Notes: a model not told the origin generated them from the sequence alone. DNA of 54,568 nucleotides from Methylococcaceae bacterium (GCA_030627205.1 DAOUSN010000012.1:1-54568); one strand, 5' to 3'. Counted from the stretch's first letter, positions 8,601 through 17,592 are shown. Numbers and translations: made by a program.

Positions 8601-9365
8601 ATGTCTATTTCGCTTACCATTCTCGAAGATATTATTCGAGAAGCAGGTGCAGTTGCTCTAAGTTACTTTAATAACTTAAAAAATACGGAAATTAACCAAA
8701 AAGCTCCACGTGATTTTGTTACTGCTGCAGATATTGCTGTTGAAGAATTTTTAAAAGAAAAATTAACTGCACAATACCCACAATTTGGTTTTTGGGGAGA
8801 AGAAAGTGGACAAACAGATAATCAGCTTCAACGCTGGATTGTAGACCCCATTGATGGAACACATTCTTTTGCTAAAGCTCAGTATTTTTGGTCAATTAGT
8901 GTGGCTTTAGAAATTGAAGGTGATATTGTCTTTGGTGCAATCTATGTACCGACTGTTGATGATTATTATTGTGCTGAAAAAGATAAAGGAGCTTGGAAAA
9001 ACGGTAAAATAACTAAAGTTTCAAACGAAACTGACTTAGGAAATTCAATGGTTGCTACAGGATTTGCCTGTTTACGCAGTTATTTAGAAGACAATAATCT
9101 CGCACGCTTTTGTCGAATTGCTCAAAAAACCACAGGTCAAAGACGCTTTGGTTCAGCGGCAATGGATTTATGTATGGTTGCAGATGGTCAAGTAGATGTA
9201 TTTTGGGAGCAAGAATTAAATTTATATGATGTTGCTGCAGGTGTATTAATTGTAATCGAAGCAGGAGGAACAATTACCGATTTTAAAGGTAATAAAGGTG
9301 TTTTTCCTAAACAAATTCTAGCGACTAATAAAGCCTTGTTAACTCAAATTCTACCATTGATGTAA
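8601..9365 (+). CDS. hisN: Inositol monophosphatase-family phosphatase, probable histidinol-phosphatase
   Basis: The 254-residue protein has the full metal and substrate signature of the IMPase superfamily: FVTAADIAVEEFL (~39), GEES (~67), WIVDPIDGTHSFA (~79-91) and LYDVAAGVLIVIEAGG (~205-220) with the last aspartate. Within the superfamily the GTHSFA variant and the SISVALE stretch resemble HisN-type histidinol-phosphate phosphatases. The same fold also includes inositol-1-phosphatase and CysQ, so the substrate is a family-level guess. Length is normal and a RBS-like AAGGA precedes the ATG. cobM follows after 32 bp, so co-transcription with the cobalamin genes is likely even though the pathways differ. 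Confidence 0.7.
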   Translation: MSISLTILEDIIREAGAVALSYFNNLKNTEINQKAPRDFVTAADIAVEEFLKEKLTAQYPQFGFWGEESGQTDNQLQRWIVDPIDGTHSFAKAQYFWSISVALEIEGDIVFGAIYVPTVDDYYCAEKDKGAWKNGKITKVSNETDLGNSMVATGFACLRSYLEDNNLARFCRIAQKTTGQRRFGSAAMDLCMVADGQVDVFWEQELNLYDVAAGVLIVIEAGGTITDFKGNKGVFPKQILATNKALLTQILPLM

Positions 9366-9397
9366 GGCACTTTATAAACAATAGGATATTTAGGTTA

Positions 9398-10180
9398 ATG
9401 AAAAAAATATATTTTGTAGGCGCAGGGCCTGGTGACCCTGAGTTATTAACGCTCAAAGGGCAACGTTTAATTAGTGAAGCCGATGCCATTTTATTTGCAG
9501 GCTCATTAGTTTCAACAGCGGCAATGATGTGGGCAAAAAACAGCTGTGAAATTCAAGATTCCAAAGGGATGACCTTAGTAGAAATTACCGATTGGTTAAT
9601 CACCCATGCTATTGATAATGCAAAAGTCATTCGTTTACAAACAGGCGATCCTAGTTTATATGGCGCACTCATTGAAATGGTACAAGCTTTAGATAAAGAA
9701 GATATTGCTATTGAAGTTGTTCCGGGCGTAACCTCAGCAATGGCTTCAGCCGCTGCTGCCGTTGAAACTTTAACCTTACCTGAAATTACTCAAACCGTAA
9801 TTTTTAGCCGTGTTGAAGGACGAACACCGATGCCCAAAGGTGAATCATTACACGAACTCGCCGCTCATCACTGTACCTTGTGCTTATATTTATCCATTAC
9901 CTTATTAAAGAAAATAAAAGCTGAATTATTAATAGCAGGTTGGCTAGAAAATTCACCCATTGTTGTCGTTTATAAAGCCAGTTGGGAAAATGAACAACAA
10001 ATTATTCGTGGCACGTTAGCGAGCATTCAAGCGCAATGCAAACAAGCAAAAATAACCAGTCAAGCAATGATTATTGCCAGTCCAACCTTGGGAGCGCGTC
10101 ATTGGAAAACATTAAAAAAATCTAAACTTTATGATGCAGATTTTAGTCATAAATTTCGTAAAGCAAATAAAAGCAAATAA
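9398..10180 (+). CDS. cobM: Precorrin-4 C11-methyltransferase (CobM/CbiF)
   Basis: This 260-residue SAM-dependent tetrapyrrole methylase starts with IYFVGAGPGDPELLTLKG, the SAM-binding N-terminal motif. LQTGDPSLYGAL (~85-96), EVVPGVTSAMASAAA (~109-123) and a VFSR/VIFSRVEGRTPMP segment are specific for the CobM/CbiF group. It methylates C11 of the corrin precursor in adenosylcobalamin synthesis. Because the next gene is the early cobalt-inserting chelatase CbiX, the name CbiF (cobalt-precorrin-4 methyltransferase of the anaerobic route) may be the better functional label. It lies 28 bp upstream of cbiX on the same strand. Confidence 0.9.
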   Translation: MKKIYFVGAGPGDPELLTLKGQRLISEADAILFAGSLVSTAAMMWAKNSCEIQDSKGMTLVEITDWLITHAIDNAKVIRLQTGDPSLYGALIEMVQALDKEDIAIEVVPGVTSAMASAAAAVETLTLPEITQTVIFSRVEGRTPMPKGESLHELAAHHCTLCLYLSITLLKKIKAELLIAGWLENSPIVVVYKASWENEQQIIRGTLASIQAQCKQAKITSQAMIIASPTLGARHWKTLKKSKLYDADFSHKFRKANKSK

Positions 10181-10208
10181 AAGTAAATAAAATAAAAGAG
10201 GAAAAAAC

Positions 10209-11039
10209 TTGAATACCACGATTTTATTAATTGGTCACGGCTCTCGAGATCAACAAGGAAATATTGAAATAGATCAATTTGCTAATCATTGGCGACAACA
10301 GCATCCTGAATGGAGAATTGAGGTTTGTTTTATTGAATTTGCTGATATTTTATTAGATGAAGGCTTTGACAATGCGGCTAAAAATTCTAAACGAGTGTTA
10401 GTGATTCCGTTAATTCTAAATGCCGCTGGGCATGTGAAAATGGAAATTCCAGAGCATTTAGAACAAGCTAAAATTCGTCATCCAAAGATTGAGTTTAGTT
10501 ATGGAAAACATCTGGGAATTAACTCGACTATGCTAAAAATGGTTAGACGACGATTAATGCAATTAATGAATGATATTGCGATGCCAGACCCGAAAACAAC
10601 AGGGGTGATTATTTTAGGGCGAGGTTCATCAGATAAAGTAGCCAATGGAGAAATTGCAAAATTAGCCCGTTGGTTATGGGAAGAAACCGATCATGAATTA
10701 ATTGATATAGCCTTTACAGGGATTACCTATCCGCGCTTAGAAACTGTTATTCAACGACAAGTTAAACTAGGAATGATGCAAATTGTCATCCAACCTTATT
10801 ACTTATTTACAGGAACATTAATTAACCGTATTAGTGAGCAATTTCATTATTTACAACAACAATACCCAAAAATTCGACTTATTCTTGGAACTTATTTAGG
10901 CTTTGAACAAGAAATTTATCAATTACTGGATAATAATATTAGTAACTTATTGGAAGCCCAGCCAGTTGCGATGATGGAATGTGATGGATGTAGTTATAGA
11001 GCCTTTGCTCAAGCAGATGGTCAAGGTCATCAACATTAA
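10209..11039 (+). CDS. cbiX: Sirohydrochlorin cobaltochelatase CbiX (long form)
   Basis: Translation probably starts at TTG (10209), preceded by AGAGGAA at about 10197-10203. No suitable ATG exists near the conserved N terminus, where LLIGHGSRD carries the catalytic histidine. The protein has two chelatase-like halves (the second around IILGRGSSDK, where the GHGS histidine is replaced), giving 276 residues as in long CbiX. Near the C terminus, MECDGC fits the M-x-C-x-x-C motif reported for an Fe-S site in long CbiX, and the chain ends GHQH. It inserts Co2+ into sirohydrochlorin, the entry step of the anaerobic cobalamin pathway. Confidence 0.88.
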   Translation: MNTTILLIGHGSRDQQGNIEIDQFANHWRQQHPEWRIEVCFIEFADILLDEGFDNAAKNSKRVLVIPLILNAAGHVKMEIPEHLEQAKIRHPKIEFSYGKHLGINSTMLKMVRRRLMQLMNDIAMPDPKTTGVIILGRGSSDKVANGEIAKLARWLWEETDHELIDIAFTGITYPRLETVIQRQVKLGMMQIVIQPYYLFTGTLINRISEQFHYLQQQYPKIRLILGTYLGFEQEIYQLLDNNISNLLEAQPVAMMECDGCSYRAFAQADGQGHQH

Positions 11040-11047
11040 ATCTACAT

Positions 11048-11105
11048 AAAATACAGCTTTGAGTATTTAGCTAAAAATCGTTGTGCTTGTATTTTATTTG
11101 ATGGC
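11048..11105 (+). terminator. Possible terminator hairpin after cbiX
   Basis: AAAATACA (11048-11055), extended by GC, pairs with TGTATTTT (11098-11105). The large loop contains a small TTTAGCTAAA palindrome. It lies 8 bp after the cbiX stop and the 3' arm is T-rich, but the stem is AT-rich and the loop long, so the call is weak. Confidence 0.3.
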
Positions 11106-11177
11106 GGTTTTTTCATAACTTAATCAAAATTAACTTGTAATATAGTCTCTTGCAGGTTGATTTACAGTTATCAGTTA

Positions 11178-13241
11178 TTAAAGGATACTTTTTAAAAAAT
11201 TCCCTAATTTCTCAGGAATTTTTTCATCAAAGTTTTTTAAAACTTTATCAATTTTATCTTGATTCTTCTCTAATAACATTTTGGCAAAATCTAACTTATA
11301 ACTAGGTGAATTAAAATTTCCAGCAACATTAATTATAATAGGTTGACTACTAAGAATTTCAGCAGTATTTTCTGTAGCTTGTTGTTTAATACGCAAAACT
11401 TTAATTTTATAATCCAAATTTTCGGTAATTAAATTTGCATGACCTTCACCTGAAAACTTAATTTTAGACGATAATCCTAGTAAGTCATTATTTTGAATTA
11501 AACCATTATTAATATAAACTGTTGCACTAATTTTTGAAAATATACTCTGTTCATGGTTACTGTCGCCCTTTGTAGGCAATGACCCTTTTAGTAAATTTTT
11601 ACCTTGATTAATTATTTTTTGAAGATTAAATCTATTAATAATCCCATCTTTAAATAAAAAATTAACTTGACCTTTAAGTGATGATTTTATAGCTTCTTTG
11701 GTCTTTCCATGACCTGTTAGTTGAGCATTCACGTTAACTACTCCCTTCAACCGAGATTCCCCGTTTATATCATTCAACAATGGCGCAATTTGAATATCAC
11801 TAAATTGTTCATTTAAAATAAAAACAGGTTCTGAGGCATTTACGTTAAAATTAAATCCCCCTTGATACAGGCCTTTATAAAACTGTTTAATTGTTTGATT
11901 ACTTTGTATAATACCTTTTTTAGCATCTAATTTTAGTGTTAATTCTTGCATTTTTAAATCATTGACTTTTAATTGTTTAATTATAATCTGTCCTGCAATA
12001 TCTAAATTTTTTAGCATCTCAATAGGGATAGCTGAGACCCCAATTATGGCAGTGCTTGCGGGGGTAACTATTTTTTTAGAGATTTGGCTATTTTTAGGTG
12101 GCAAGTAACGGTCAATATTAATCCTATCAACTGATAAATCAAACTGAACCGTTGGTTTTATAAAGTTACTTATTTTTATTGAACCTTTAAGTGTACTTTC
12201 ATCTAGCTTAAGCACAAGATCACTAATGTTAACCTGCTCTGTATTTGCCTGTAATTTAAAAACTACTTCAAAATCTGTCAATGCCTTTTCATCAGCCATT
12301 TTTGGCAAATTAATTTCCATTTTATGTAGAAATTTAGCGACATTAAAATTTGCAATCGTTGCTGTTAGGTTTATTTTCTCAGGTGTTCTCAAATCTGCAT
12401 TTAAATCTGCCTTGAATTTAAACTCACCTAAATTTATATTTAGTTCTGATAACTTTAACTGCTGTTCAGTTTTGTTAAATAAAGCATTAGTGAATAAGTA
12501 AATGCTTAAAGAACCTGTTGGAATAGTTTTTCCTTTAGCAATAAGTGCTAATTTAAAATCTTTTAATTGAAAAATATTTAAGGATGAATCAATAATTAGT
12601 TGACTAGAAATATCTACTGTTTGCGTGAATGAAGGTTCTTGATTAATAAACTCTAATGATAATTTAAGGGGAATTTTTTGATTAAAATTCAGTTGGCCGA
12701 TTTTCACCTGTATATTTTTGATTTCACTATGCTGATTAGTTTGTAAATCATCCCAAGTAATAGCGGCATCTTCAATAGATAGTCCTGCAATTGCCAATAT
12801 AGCTAAAGAATTACTTGCTTTAGAGTCTTTGTTAGATAAATTTTTAAAATCATCCCAGTTGTTAACACCTTGTTTATTTTTACTTAAATGTAAATTAAGT
12901 CCTTTAAAAACTATTTCACTAACATCAAGCTGTTTTGAAAGCAAAGAAATTAATTTTATTTTAATTTCACTTTGTTGTATTTGAGCAAAGTTCTTACGGC
13001 CAAAACCTTTTGCATTACTTAAGCTAATTTGACCTGTTGATAGACCTAACCAAGGAAAAATAGATAGTTTTAAGTCTCCTTTAATCGTCAACGTTCGCCC
13101 TGTTTCTTTTTTTACAAGGTCTTCTATTTGAATTTTAAAGTCATTCGGGTTTACAATAAATGGCAGACAGACCACAGTCACAAGAATAGTTATGATTGAT
13201 GCGATCAGTAGGTATAAAATGATTTTAAGCGATTTTTTCAT
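11178..13241 (-). CDS. AsmA-family envelope protein
   Basis: This 687-residue protein has a single N-terminal membrane helix (about residues 5-27) and then VNPNDFKIQIEDLVKKETG and L.I.GDLKLSIFPWLGLSTG, the classic AsmA N-terminal signature. A long beta-rich body follows, and the C-terminal SRLKGVVNVNAQLTGHGKTKEAIKSSLKGQ region is the AsmA_2-type end. AsmA-like proteins span the periplasm and are thought to move or balance phospholipids between membranes. It is a single gene on the minus strand between cbiX and a small membrane-protein gene. Lysine-rich composition is common in AT-rich genomes. The substrate is unknown. Confidence 0.88.
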   Translation of the reverse strand: MKKSLKIILYLLIASIITILVTVVCLPFIVNPNDFKIQIEDLVKKETGRTLTIKGDLKLSIFPWLGLSTGQISLSNAKGFGRKNFAQIQQSEIKIKLISLLSKQLDVSEIVFKGLNLHLSKNKQGVNNWDDFKNLSNKDSKASNSLAILAIAGLSIEDAAITWDDLQTNQHSEIKNIQVKIGQLNFNQKIPLKLSLEFINQEPSFTQTVDISSQLIIDSSLNIFQLKDFKLALIAKGKTIPTGSLSIYLFTNALFNKTEQQLKLSELNINLGEFKFKADLNADLRTPEKINLTATIANFNVAKFLHKMEINLPKMADEKALTDFEVVFKLQANTEQVNISDLVLKLDESTLKGSIKISNFIKPTVQFDLSVDRINIDRYLPPKNSQISKKIVTPASTAIIGVSAIPIEMLKNLDIAGQIIIKQLKVNDLKMQELTLKLDAKKGIIQSNQTIKQFYKGLYQGGFNFNVNASEPVFILNEQFSDIQIAPLLNDINGESRLKGVVNVNAQLTGHGKTKEAIKSSLKGQVNFLFKDGIINRFNLQKIINQGKNLLKGSLPTKGDSNHEQSIFSKISATVYINNGLIQNNDLLGLSSKIKFSGEGHANLITENLDYKIKVLRIKQQATENTAEILSSQPIIINVAGNFNSPSYKLDFAKMLLEKNQDKIDKVLKNFDEKIPEKLGNFLKSIL

Positions 13242-13400
13242 CTTTATCTTAGAAATTTAAGTGCCATGAGGAAAAATATCGAATATGATTATGATTTTAT
13301 TTCATTTTTAAGAATTATTCTACGACTAGTTTTTAATTTTAGCTTAATATTAAGTCAATGAAAGTAAAGTTTATTTTAATCATCACCGAGGATAAAAAAT

Positions 13401-13637
13401 ATGTTTATTTTGGCAAAAATTGTAGGGGTTGCCATATTAGTATGGTTTGCAATGTCAGCAAAGGCACAAGGGGAATACTGGCTTAGATGGGTAATGGTCG
13501 GTTTAATCGGCTATTGGTTAACTTGGTTTATACTTTATTTTACCCTTTCTATTCCTGTTTTACCCACTTTTGCGGCATTAGCAGTCGTTTATTTTATTAG
13601 GAAAAAACTATTATATGATTCGGAAAAAACTAACTAG
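13401..13637 (+). CDS. Small membrane protein of unknown function
   Basis: These 78 residues contain about two to three hydrophobic helices (roughly 2-20, 29-50 and 52-68) and a charged C-terminal tail with RKKLLYDSEK. A ribosome site (GAGGA at about 13387) precedes the ATG. A perfect hairpin terminator follows immediately, which supports a real transcription unit. I do not recognise a family. It is divergent from the AsmA gene and convergent with the peroxiredoxin gene. Confidence 0.6.
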   Translation: MFILAKIVGVAILVWFAMSAKAQGEYWLRWVMVGLIGYWLTWFILYFTLSIPVLPTFAALAVVYFIRKKLLYDSEKTN

Positions 13638-13650
13638 AGTCATCTCTAAA

Positions 13651-13682
13651 AAAATCGCATCGTATTTAAACGATGCGATTTT
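13651..13682. terminator. Bidirectional Rho-independent terminator
   Basis: A perfect 13-bp inverted repeat (AAAATCGCATCGT with ACGATGCGATTTT) has a 6-nt loop and is flanked by A-rich and T-rich tracts on either side. It sits exactly between the convergent small membrane-protein gene (ends 13637) and the peroxiredoxin gene (ends 13715), and should stop transcription from both directions. Confidence 0.88.
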
Positions 13683-13714
13683 AATTTATCAATAACGTTT
13701 TTTAACTTAAAGTA

Positions 13715-14320
13715 TTATAACTTATCAGCATTTTCATCTAAATATTTAGCAACGCCTTCTGGATTAGCATTCATACCTGAATCACCTTTATTCCATCCTG
13801 CTGGACAAACTTCACCATGTTCTTCAAAGAATTGTAAGGCATCAACCATGCGTAACATTTCGTCCATATTACGTCCTAACGGCAAGTCATTAACAACTTG
13901 GTGGCGAACAGTACGATTTTTATCAATTAAAAAACTACCTCGATAAGCTACGGCTGGTTCTTGGGCTTCTACGTCATAATCTTTACAGATACTATGAGAA
14001 ATATCTGCTGCCATCGTATAACGCACAGGACCGATACCGCCTTTGTTGATAGGCGTATTGCGCCAAGCATTATGGGTAAAATGTGAATCAATTGATACTG
14101 CAATCACCTCAACACCTCGGCTAGTAAATTCATCCATACGATGATCTAAGGCAATTAATTCACTTGGACATACAAATGTAAAGTCTAAGGGGTAAAACAT
14201 GATTACCGTATACTTGCCTTGAGTTGCCTGTGAAAAGCTGAATGAATCAACAATTTGACCATCACCTAAAACGGCTGGTACTGTAAAGTCAGGGGCTTGC
14301 TTACCTACTAATACACTCAT
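13715..14320 (-). CDS. Typical 2-Cys peroxiredoxin (AhpC/TSA family)
   Basis: The 201-residue protein (start at MSVLVGKQAPDF) has the peroxidatic cysteine in DFTFVCPSEL (~50) and the resolving cysteine in GEVCPAGWNKGD near the C terminus. GGIG takes the place of the GGLG motif found in many oxidation-sensitive family members. It reduces hydrogen peroxide and organic peroxides with thioredoxin-type donors. I take the ATG at 14318-14320, because GGAG lies 9 nt upstream of it. The longer frame would begin at a TTG that is itself part of this ribosome site. It is a single gene ending at a strong bidirectional terminator. Confidence 0.92.
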   Translation of the reverse strand: MSVLVGKQAPDFTVPAVLGDGQIVDSFSFSQATQGKYTVIMFYPLDFTFVCPSELIALDHRMDEFTSRGVEVIAVSIDSHFTHNAWRNTPINKGGIGPVRYTMAADISHSICKDYDVEAQEPAVAYRGSFLIDKNRTVRHQVVNDLPLGRNMDEMLRMVDALQFFEEHGEVCPAGWNKGDSGMNANPEGVAKYLDENADKL

Positions 14321-14456
14321 TTTTATTATCTCCAAATATGTTATAAATCAAATAGTTAAATGATTAAAATATAAATCCAACTTATAGCGGACTTTTTCAT
14401 TCTACACTAAAATACTAGGGAATTGTTTATTAATAATTATTTTTTTTACTTGCTTT

Positions 14457-14592
14457 TATAAAAGTGAACACGGATAATTTGTAAGTATTAGCTTACAAAA
14501 GAATGTAAGCTTTGATACAACTCAATTAATTTTGTGTTCCTAACTACTCTTTAGCCGCCTATTTTTGCTGTTATAGAGGCTTTTTTTATTTT
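14457..14592 (+). ncRNA. Candidate structured RNA or leader ahead of the AP2-domain gene
   Basis: A TATAAA -10-like box (14457-14462) precedes a stretch with nested pairing. GAACAC (14466-14471) can pair with GTGTTC (14534-14539). Inside this lies a perfect 7-bp hairpin TTGTAAG/CTTACAA (14479-14498), and the stretch then ends in a Rho-independent terminator (14553-14590). No protein-like frame was seen. It could be an independent small RNA of about 120 nt or an attenuating leader of the AP2 gene, whose start lies 20 nt after the terminator. No known RNA family was recognised. Confidence 0.4.
14553..14592 (+). terminator. Rho-independent terminator upstream of the AP2-domain gene
   Basis: AGCC..CTAT (14553-14562) pairs with ATAG.GGCT (14573-14581) around a short loop, and a run of seven T, an A and five more T follow. 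It points into the start of the gene at 14611, so it ends a transcript that begins in the peroxiredoxin/AP2 intergenic region. That makes it either an sRNA terminator or an attenuator. Confidence 0.65.
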
Positions 14593-14610
14593 TGTTAAAG
14601 AGTAATGATA

Positions 14611-15120
14611 ATGGCTAAACATAAACATATAACAGAACCTGATAAATTCGGTTATCAAGTTCGGATTGTTCGTCGCGGTAAAGAAACTAGCCGCTATTTT
14701 TCACATAAGCTTTGGGGTAATAAAGCTAAATCTTTATTATCTGCTATTGCTTGGCGCGATCAGATGTTAGTGGTTTTAAAAGGTAGTAGAACTAGATTCC
14801 TTAAACCACCTAAAAATAAAACTACAACAGGGGTTACCGGGGTTTCTAGGACTATTAAATATGATCACCGTAAAGATAAAAGCTACCTATGTTACACCGT
14901 TTTTTGGGTAAAAGATCGTAAATCTAAAAATAAAACTTTTCAAGTTGGTAATGTTGAAACAATTACCGCAAATGATGAGTTACATGCTTTTCGTACTGCA
15001 AAACTTTTTAGACATTGTTACGAACATTCTATTGATCATGATATTGCATTCTATGATACTAAATTTGCAGGATGGAAAAAATTACGTCTTTATGAAAACC
15101 CAAATTTAAATGCAGCTTAA
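14611..15120 (+). CDS. AP2-domain-like DNA-binding protein
   Basis: The basic protein of 169 residues has two stretches resembling AP2/ERF-type DNA-binding modules. The first is GYQVRIVRRGKETSRYFS.KLWGNKAKSL.AIAWRD (~12-52) and the second starts TTGVTGVSRTIKYD (~70) and runs through the YTVFW strand. Such stand-alone AP2 proteins are common in gammaproteobacterial genomes and related to integrase or homing-endonuclease DNA-binding domains. No nuclease or integrase catalytic domain is attached. I prefer the ATG at 14611, because AAAGAG is 8 nt upstream, over the ATG at 14605. The gene follows a terminator and may be under attenuation. The target sequence and function are unknown. Confidence 0.68.
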   Translation: MAKHKHITEPDKFGYQVRIVRRGKETSRYFSHKLWGNKAKSLLSAIAWRDQMLVVLKGSRTRFLKPPKNKTTTGVTGVSRTIKYDHRKDKSYLCYTVFWVKDRKSKNKTFQVGNVETITANDELHAFRTAKLFRHCYEHSIDHDIAFYDTKFAGWKKLRLYENPNLNAA

Positions 15121-15175
15121 AATTGCGATTATTTTGTCATTACTAACTTAATAGTTGTAAGTAATGATTAGTGTA

Positions 15176-15205
15176 AAAAGAAACGCGATTTTTAGGGTTT
15201 CTTTT
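15176..15205 (+). terminator. Rho-independent terminator after the AP2-domain gene
   Basis: AAAAGAAAC (15176-15184) pairs with GTTTCTTTT (15197-15205) around a 12-nt loop, and the 3' arm is T-rich. It lies about 55 bp after the AP2 stop. A second hairpin, TCATTAC/GTAATGA (15137-15167), sits between them. The remaining ~160 bp before pgk hold no feature I can identify. Confidence 0.6.
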
Positions 15206-15367
15206 GTGTGCAATATGGTTTTAAAACTTATTTTAAAGGTTTATTAAATATAGGTTATTCGATTTCAATATTAAGATGAAATGGAAAAATAAATTATGTT
15301 TATCAAAATATTTATTGAAGTTTAATAGCCTTCTTTTTAACTTTGTTACAGTGTTACAGGAAATATT

Positions 15368-16543
15368 ATGCCAATAATAAAAATGACTGATTTAGATTTA
15401 TCTAATAAACGTGTTTTGATTCGTCAAGACTTAAATGTTCCGATTAAAGACGGCCAGATAACGAGTGATTTACGTATTAAAGCTAGTGTTCCTACTATTG
15501 AACGAGCCTTAGCTGCAGGAGCTGCTGTTATGGTAATGTCTCACCTTGGTCGTCCTGTTGAAGGTGAATATAATGAAGAATTTAGTCTAAAACCTGTTGC
15601 TGAAAGGTTGGCTAAATTACTAGGTAAACCTGTTCGTTTGGAAAAATCATGGTTAGCTGGTATTAAAATTATCCCTGGTGAAGTGGTTTTATGTGAAAAC
15701 GTGCGTTTTAATATTGGTGAAAAAAGAAATAATTCCGATTTAGGAAAAAAAATGGCAAGTTTATGTGATGTTTATGTGATGGATGCTTTTGGCACTGCTC
15801 ACAGAGCGCAGGCATCAACGTATAGTGTAGGAGAACATGCAGCTATTGCTTGTGCTGGGCCTTTGCTTGCTAATGAACTAGAAGCTTTAGCAAGTGCTTT
15901 GGAAAACCCTGAAAAACCATTAGTGGCGATTGTTGGTGGTGCTAAAGTTTCAACTAAATTAACTGTATTAGAATCGTTATCTTCTAAAGTTGACCAACTT
16001 ATTGTCGGCGGCGGTATTGCTAATACCTTTATTGCTGCTGCAGGTTTTCCTGTAGGAAAATCTTTATATGAAGCCGATTTAGTTGATGAAGCTAAACGTT
16101 TAATGGCAGCAGCTAAAGAAAAGGGAGGGGAGATTCCTGTTCCTGTTGATGTGGTTTGTGCAAAAGAATTTTCTGATGATGCCATTGCAACCATTAAAAA
16201 TGTTGCTGATATAGCAGATGATGATTTTATTTTAGATATAGGTCCTGAAACAGCTAAACAACACGCTAAAGTTTTAAGTTCTGCAAAAACAATTGTTTGG
16301 AATGGTCCTGTAGGAGTTTTTGAAATTGACCAATTTGCGGAAGGAACAAAATCATTATCTGCTGCAATTGCTACTAGCTCTGCCTTTTCTATTGCTGGTG
16401 GTGGAGATACTTTAGCGGCTATTGATAAATATGGTATTAATAATGATATTTCTTATACCTCAACTGGTGGCGGAGCTTTTTTAGAGTTTTTAGAAGGAAA
16501 AGTTTTACCAGCAGTGGCTATGCTTGAAAAACATGGGACATAA
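15368..16543 (+). CDS. pgk: Phosphoglycerate kinase
   Basis: The 391-residue glycolytic enzyme interconverts 1,3-bisphosphoglycerate + ADP and 3-phosphoglycerate + ATP. It shows [17 protein letters not shown] near the N terminus, the [14 protein letters not shown] substrate-binding loop, [32 protein letters not shown] (~183-196), and [10 protein letters not shown] with [11 protein letters not shown] and [14 protein letters not shown] at the C-terminal nucleotide domain. Length and motifs are complete. It stands alone on the plus strand, followed by a hairpin and the cobalamin gene cobD. No gap or fba gene is adjacent. Confidence 0.95.
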   Translation: MPIIKMTDLDLSNKRVLIRQDLNVPIKDGQITSDLRIKASVPTIERALAAGAAVMVMSHLGRPVEGEYNEEFSLKPVAERLAKLLGKPVRLEKSWLAGIKIIPGEVVLCENVRFNIGEKRNNSDLGKKMASLCDVYVMDAFGTAHRAQASTYSVGEHAAIACAGPLLANELEALASALENPEKPLVAIVGGAKVSTKLTVLESLSSKVDQLIVGGGIANTFIAAAGFPVGKSLYEADLVDEAKRLMAAAKEKGGEIPVPVDVVCAKEFSDDAIATIKNVADIADDDFILDIGPETAKQHAKVLSSAKTIVWNGPVGVFEIDQFAEGTKSLSAAIATSSAFSIAGGGDTLAAIDKYGINNDISYTSTGGGAFLEFLEGKVLPAVAMLEKHGT

Positions 16544-16556
16544 TTTAAACTAGAAT

Positions 16557-16591
16557 GGTTAGGTAGGCATATTTTGTCTACCTTCATAACC
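16557..16591 (+). terminator. Hairpin between pgk and cobD
   Basis: GGTTA (16557-16561) pairs with TAACC (16587-16591), and inside it GGTAG (16562-16566) pairs with CTACC (16578-16582). The stem is stable for this AT-rich sequence, but no T-run follows. It may slow transcription or stabilise the pgk mRNA end rather than terminate it. Confidence 0.3.
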
Positions 16592-16605
16592 TCTTAATAT
16601 AAATA

Positions 16606-17592
16606 ATGTTAGAACACGGTGGACAACTGCGTCATGCGGCAAAATCCTATCATATTTCGCTTGAAAAGTGGGTGGATTTATCAACTGGAATAAACCCCAA
16701 TGGGTTTCCTATTCCAGATATTCCTTCAAAATGTTGGCAACGTTTACCCGAAGATAATGACGGGCTATTAACAGCGGCACAAGATTATTATCAAGCTGAA
16801 AGTTTATTAGCAGTAGCAGGGTCTCAGGCAGCAATTCAAAATTTACCGTTACTTTATTCCCATTCTAAAGTCGGTGTTTTACACCCAGCGTATGCAGAAC
16901 ATGGAGCATGTTGGCAACAAGCAGGACATCAAATTATCAAGCTTACCCCTGAAACTGTCGATGCGTATTTAACTCAATTACAGGTTTTAATTATAGTTAA
17001 TCCTAATAATCCAACTGGGCATTTGTTTTCACAACAACAATTGCTTGATTGGCATAAGGTGCTTCAAACTAATAATGGCTTATTAATTATTGATGAGGCA
17101 TTTATGGATACAACCATTACAAATAGTTTAAGTCATTTAAGCCCTCAAAGAGGATTAATTATTTTACGCTCTATTGGTAAGTTTTTTGGACTAGCAGGAA
17201 TACGTTGTGGTTTTGTTATTGCAGAAGCCAAATTATTAAATTCATTAGAGAAAAAACTGGGGGTCTGGTCTCTTTCTCATCCCAGTCGTTATGTTGCAAC
17301 TCACGCATTAATGGATACGCATTGGCAACAGAACACCTTGAAAAACCTGCCAAAACAAGCGCAACGTTTACAAAAACTTTTATATTCAAACAATTTACTG
17401 GTGAGTGGGAGTCATGCTTTGTTCCATTGGGTTAAAACACCAACAGCTAAAACAGTGCATCAACAACTTGCCCAACAAGGTATTTGGACTCGTTTGTTTA
17501 CAAAACCAACTAGTTTACGGTTTGGTTTGCCTAAAGATGAGTCCGAGTGGCAGAGATTATCGCAGGCATTATTCAGTTTACAAGAATCCTAA
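16606..17592 (+). CDS. cobD: L-threonine-O-3-phosphate decarboxylase (CobD/CobC)
   Basis: This 328-residue class I PLP-dependent aminotransferase-fold protein begins LEHGGQLRHAA, followed by WVDLSTGINPNGFP, both diagnostic of CobD/CobC. NPNNPTGHL (~128-136), IIDEAFMD and RSIGKFFGLAGIRCG (PLP lysine at about residue 192) complete the fold-type I signature. It makes (R)-1-amino-2-propanol phosphate for the nucleotide loop of cobalamin. It is the third cobalamin gene in the window, yet unlinked to cobM-cbiX. Its 3' end overlaps the convergent SirB2 gene by 15 bp. Confidence 0.88.
   Translation: MLEHGGQLRHAAKSYHISLEKWVDLSTGINPNGFPIPDIPSKCWQRLPEDNDGLLTAAQDYYQAESLLAVAGSQAAIQNLPLLYSHSKVGVLHPAYAEHGACWQQAGHQIIKLTPETVDAYLTQLQVLIIVNPNNPTGHLFSQQQLLDWHKVLQTNNGLLIIDEAFMDTTITNSLSHLSPQRGLIILRSIGKFFGLAGIRCGFVIAEAKLLNSLEKKLGVWSLSHPSRYVATHALMDTHWQQNTLKNLPKQAQRLQKLLYSNNLLVSGSHALFHWVKTPTAKTVHQQLAQQGIWTRLFTKPTSLRFGLPKDESEWQRLSQALFSLQES

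Noticed and set aside
9366-9397. Cobalamin riboswitch upstream of cobM
   Set aside because: Only 32 bp separate hisN and cobM, with no B12-box-like sequence and no structured leader.
14321-14335. N-terminal extension of the peroxiredoxin starting at TTG
   Set aside because: The TTG belongs to the GGAG ribosome site of the ATG at 14320. The same pattern applies to the DUF6488 gene.
15799-16194. 131-residue minus-strand frame opposite pgk
   Set aside because: Shadow of pgk; its composition reflects the pgk codons read backwards.
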